Shown: in pieces, positions 54,901 to 60,600 of the stretch
How the letters are laid out: every line of letters starts with the position of its first letter
Numbering within the stretch: position 1 is the stretch's first letter
NCBI RefSeq assembly: GCF_037325665.1
Contig: NC_090248.1
Coordinates: 17,788,580 to 17,852,579 of the forward strand
Direction: 5' to 3'
Length of the DNA: 64,000 bases
Source: Littorina saxatilis
Taxonomy: Eukaryota > Mollusca > Gastropoda > Littorinimorpha > Littorinidae
The notes under the pieces: generated by a model
The model's input: the letters and a program-made list of their open reading frames with translations, nothing else
Told to the model about the DNA's origin: nothing
Database searches by the model: none
Program-made: the position numbers and the translations under genes

Positions 54901-57641
54901 GCACGTCAGCAGAGAATTTATGCGTCCATCCCTTCTTTCCCTCTGTCAACCAGCCTGGGGATACTGCCCCAGCGCTAAACGTGTATCAATGACCCGATTC
55001 TCGTTTGTATTTGCATGCGAGAATAACGGTATTTTTAACGGTAACTTACTTGAGCCAGAACGAGACTTATTTCCTTCCGTTATCTCGTCGATTTGTTGGT
55101 TTCCTCGAAGTTTTCTGCTTTTGTTTTTACATCGATACAGTACTTTGGTGCTTCGACAAGCAAGATGGAGGATGATGAGTTTGAAACTTTCGTTTGAGTT
55201 GTTTTTTGACAACAAATCGTACGTGGAATCTGAACGATTTACTGAGGAAGCTCTTCGCAATGAACTGTGTACCGCGGTGAAGAAAATGACACAGTTCGTC
55301 AAGACAGTGACGGAATTTACGAAAGTGCAGATTGATACAAACAGTTGCTGATCCAGTTTCGTTCGGGAAATGGCAGGCCCAGGAAACATTACCGATAATC
55401 TGACTGATGTTGGATACTTTCTCCTGTTTTTTTTTTTTTTTGCGTAGCAAATGCTCAACTTGCTTGTCGAGGAGATACTGCACAGAAACTGACTCAAATT
55501 CAGCGCAAAGCAAGCCAGTGCCGAGACGTAAAAAGTGTGCTGCATGGCGTGTTCGGAAATGGCGACCTGTGGATCTGCGTGGAGATCAAAGCTTTCCTCT
55601 GTATCGGAAACACCGACAGAATCCAAACTTTGGCCTAGTACCAGCGGAACTACTTGTTGTTGCTAACCGAACTAATAAAGACATTGTCCTCTTTCTTATT
55701 TCGAGCCATTGTTATCGTATCAAAGGTTGTTTCTCAAGGAAAAATTCGCTTTCGGTTGTCACCGATCGTTTGATGTGTAACCAGGATGTTGTGAAACCGA
55801 GTGAACTTCGGGTGTTCCCGTCATGGCCGAGAGTCTCTTCGGTAGTTTCCGTATGCAAAATTCGTAAGCTGAGCATGCGCACTCACAAAGTAAACTGGTT
55901 CCCGATTTCGGTTTATGAAACGAACCAATGGATGTCGAGTACCTTCCAAATAAGGACATTTCCGTTCGATTACGATTGCTGCCTTTGCAACGGACAAGTG
56001 GCTGAGTGAATGGAACATTCATCAAAACACTGATGTCATGTTATAGGTCAAGAGCTGCTGCGCAGTTTCGTATGTCGTGAATGCACTGTTTTGCTGAGGA
56101 CAAAGCCGTAACTAGCCTTTGAAATGAGACATTTTTTGGCGGGGGAATATCGACTACAGAAGACAATCAATGCCACACATGTTCACATTTTGTCTTTATT
56201 GACAGATAAATAGGACACTTTTGACAAAAACACCGACACACATGGATGATAGGTATGTTATGGAAACATAATCTGCTAAAATACCCAAAACAGTGTTTTG
56301 AACGATTTGGTCAATTTTGCACTGGCCCACCTGCCCTTAAGGGGAGACCGGGCAGGCAAAATGAGTTATTTTTGGTCTCATAGAGTCATACACCTTTTTG
56401 GGGTTGTTGCATTTTTCACACCTTTGATCATCCTGGAATGCATTCAATAATCTGCTTTTATCATTTTAGACATGTATTCATGTAAATAAAACCATTTTCA
56501 AACCGATGTTTTGTTGTTTTTGTCTGTGTTTTATCCAAAAAATCGAAAAAATTGTCTACTTTGGATACTCCGTGCTGGTAAATGTGCGCACATGACATGG
56601 CCCTTCGCTGTTCAAAACTGTGTGGAAATTTCCGCTCTTCAAGATGACGTCATCACCTTTGGGGAATTTCCGTTGAGATAGGCACAAAGAGAGAGAATCC
56701 GTTCCAACCGAAACCCCGGAATTAATTATATGCAAATATATGTAGGTCAAAGGCATTTTGCGCATGCTCAGTAGACAACTATTATCAGTCCCCGGTGTCA
56801 ACAAAGTCACCGATTCAGCAGCATTTTTCAAAGTTTTGAGCTACGGAGAACAACCCTAACATTGAAAATGTTCGGCATAGTGGCAAGAAATATCAGAGAA
56901 AGATGAACCAGCAGCAGCGAACAGTAGAAGGAAGTAACAACACTGCGAAATGAACCAACATGATCGCATTGAAGCAGACGACATTCTAAGATTCTTGACT
57001 CGACGAGGTGGGTTTTGCTTCTTTCTCTTTTCGATCTTGTTTGTTTGACAACGTGATTTATTGCACATTGTTATGTTGTTGTTGTCGTAAGAATGTGTTA
57101 GGGTTTGCAGGTAAATGATAAACAGTTTGTGTCTGAAGTATTTTGCGGGTTTCTTGATCCAATTTACTGACCATGCCGCGGCCGCCCCCCCCCCCCCCCC
57201 CCCCCCCCCCTTCCCCTCTCGATCATCTCTGACTCTGTGGTATAGTCTTCACAACCCCTAATTTATTGTTCTTCGCTGGTCAGTCCTTGAGAGCTTACTA
57301 TGGTGTAACATGTCACCATTATTCTTTGTCTGGGGTCAAACTGAGAAGCAGCATCTGAGCGATGTACGACTGACACAGTTTCTGTTTCTGGTCATTGACC
57401 GTAGGAAAATCTACTAGAGAGCGTTCTCTAATTCTTAAGGATTGGTTTACACCAGCATGGCTGACCAACCTATCATTGACAGCAATATTGTTGTCAGATC
57501 TTTTCCATTAACTAAGGAATAACAAAAATAGATCCAATTTACTTCACAAAGAAAAAGAAAAAAAGAGTTAAACTAAGGCCAAAAAAAAAAAATTGTCTGT
57601 TTCTGGTAACATGGCTAAAAAAATTAGGGTCGGTAGGTCGG

Positions 57642-57678
<37 letters not shown>

Positions 57679-60600
57679 CTTCCCCAAATGTAGACCAATA
57701 AAACTAACTTTAAAAATCGCGCAAAGAGACTGGATTCACTATACATAGAGACAAGACACTCAACACATTTACAAATCTGTGACAAAGACTGAAATAGTAT
57801 GACATGTTTTTCTTTGTTTACCTGGTCTGATCGTCAGTGACCAGTCAAGGTCGTATTCGTCAGCTTTCACCTTCGTCGCGATATAACCTTCGTGGTTGAA
57901 AACGACGTTAAACACCAAATAAAGAAAGAAAGAAGCTTTCACCTGCACCGAATGTTTTTTCAAGTCAAACTCGGGTGTATGGATATCATGAAACACATCC
58001 CGGAGCGTGAATGTTTCAGGATACGCAAGTTTAACTCCCGTTTTTTCGTGCACGCACTTCTCCAGCGTCAACACCAGAATGTGTCGAACATCACCTTTAG
58101 ATTCCATATTTCAACGCAGCGTGAATGCTTCGGTGTTTGACCCCTGCGTCTTGTATAACGAAGCGTCTAATCCGTGTATGAAATACGAAAAAAAAATCAA
58201 AGAGACCGCCTGAGTACCAGTCAAACAACTTGTGATAATGCATGTTTCAGCTACTAGGTACTGCCCTGGCCAAGTTTCCTCGAGCTCTCAAGCCACCCAG
58301 CTATCACAATAGACCTGCCTCGGTCACTGACCGGTCACTGACCCCGGTGCAGGATATGACAGGGGAACCACCTCTCATGGCAAAAACTGGGTCATTGACC
58401 CCTGGGAAGAAGGTCGTGTCTATAAACAAGGCCACCCAGCTATCACAATTGACCTGCCTTTGATCTGGCCGCACACACAGAGCACACACATTTCCCGTCT
58501 GTTAAACTCGGTCACTGACCCCGTGCAGGAAGCGTTTCCTCTCTCAGATGTGACAGGGGAACCACCTCTCACATATTTCCACTCTGTATTCTTCCTTTGA
58601 TGTGCAGCTTATTTTCATTCTTCCACGGTTTGTTACCGGTATACTTTTTCAATTTTGGTGCGCCCTATCGAGGGTTATGCCCCTTCAATCGTCAGCGGAC
58701 TTTCGTTTTCACACGTTTTTGTTGTTCATTTTCTCACCCTGTCCTTATACCACAAAACAAAAAAACAAAAAATTTGAGTTTGGAAAAAAAAGTTTAGGGT
58801 CGGCGCCGAAATTTAGGGTCGGTCGGGTGACCAGAAACAGACAATTTTTTTTTTTGGCCTAAAGGACTGGGGATGCAACTCTTAGTCTTATGAATCAAAA
58901 GCATAAAGATCACCTGCAAACAGTGCTAGGTTTAGGAAATCTGAAAATGTATACACACACACAGAACACACACACACAGAACACACACACACGCACAAAA
59001 CAGACAAGAAACAAGCAAATACATAGCAAGTGTGATGAAATAAATTAATTTTAAAAGAAAAATATGAAAAGAAAGAAAGAAAGAAAGAAAATAATTCAGC
59101 TAGTTTCAGTATTAGTTCGTGTGTGTATGTGATTGTGTGGTTACTCAAATCCCATAGTAAACTTGACATGTAAATTTTGTGATAGGGGCCGGTATGTATA
59201 TATGGGATAACCTTCAGTGAGGTTTAGTGTGTGACAGGGTGAGAATACTTTGATTTCTTTTGCTTTTTCGTGGCTGCTTTTATTTTCAATTATTTATTAT
59301 TATATATATTAAAACATACACTTTTTTGTCATTAAGTTGTGTGTGTTTGGGTATTAATAAGTAGTGCAAATCCACATGTAATGATGTATGCATTATTAAA
59401 AGAAAAAGAAAACACATTATTATTAATATTATTATTATTAATATTATGCATTATTAGTATGAGTCACTGTTAAATTAATGTCTTTTGTGTGTGTGTGTGT
59501 GTTCGTCAACCGACATATGTGGGTACGAGCCGCTGAGGTGGTTGTAAGAAAACCCGCCTGGTTCAGTGGTTGGGGGCCAATTGGGATTTCTGATTTACCG
59601 GCCTAGCCAAAAAGTTGAGGTACACCGCATGTGACATGGTCATTAGCAAAATTAAGTACAAGCACTTGTTGACGTTTATGTATTGCTTGAGTCTTAACAT
59701 TTGCAGCTTATTACAAACAAAAACCATGGACAAATCAAATATTAAATCAGTCTTTGTGTATTTATTAGGTTGGAGCAAGGGGAGAGCCAGTCCTCCTGTG
59801 GTGGCAGCGAGGAGAAAGATTGACCTGATGGGAAAGTTTGCTAAACCGGAACTACCCTCTTCCACAGCAGAAACATCAGCTTTGCCATCTTCTGACCAAC
59901 CATAAGAAGATACAAATACTTTGCCATCTTCTCCTGACCCATCACAAGCAGATATGGATACTGGTACTGTGCAAGTCACTCAGCTGACATGTGTTGGGTT
60001 ATTGTCAACATTGATCAGCTCAATCTATTGCTGCAAGGTGTATCCTGTACTGAATGCTTGTCTGATAGCAGTCCGATTATGAAAGAAGGTGATGCATCAG
60101 CCCAAGGACTTGCACAGGCCCTGCATCTGGAGTGCATATGAGTGTCCATTCAAATCTGCAGTTGTTTACTCTTCCCCTGGTGTTTGCAACTCTTCGGGTG
60201 GTAACGTTGCATTTAAAATAATCCGCTTATGACCATGTTGGTACATAAACTTGGAAAGGGACATTCAGCTTTACAGAAAATTACTGCAGTGTAAGGATTG
60301 AGCACAGAAATACTGTAATTAAAATGTTGCAACTTTTAAATGGCTTGATAGCTAAATTGTTCCATTTGTGTATACATGTAATGTTGTTGATGATTTGTGA
60401 AGCATCATTTCTGTGCAATGGAATAAGAAATCAGTGCATCCGTTGGGTTTTTATGAGTCTGACAGTTTGGTTCTGATCCATATTTTCATATCAGCACAAA
60501 CACAGATTATTGACTTTTTTAATGTTTTCATATGATTTTTTTAAAAATCAAAAAATCAGATAATTTGATTATCAAATCATTTCCCCTTCATAGTTAAAGT

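Larger units (their letters stand above)
57577..58859. mobile_element. Harbinger-like element, TAA target duplication, MDM1 intron 15
   Basis: Ends GGCCAAAAAAAAA...TTGTCTGTTTCTGGT are inverted at 58859 and flanked by TAA at 57574-57576 and 58860-58862. A GGCC start and 3 bp TAA duplication are PIF/Harbinger traits. A long T-run lies at 57645-57679. It contains a minus-strand ORF with a SINE inside and segment X of the dispersed repeat. No DDE transposase recognised. Confidence 0.65.

Noticed and set aside
54946-55626. 226-residue minus-strand ORF
   Set aside because: It crosses a poly-T tract and lies opposite better-supported plus-strand frames inside a transposon; no domain seen.
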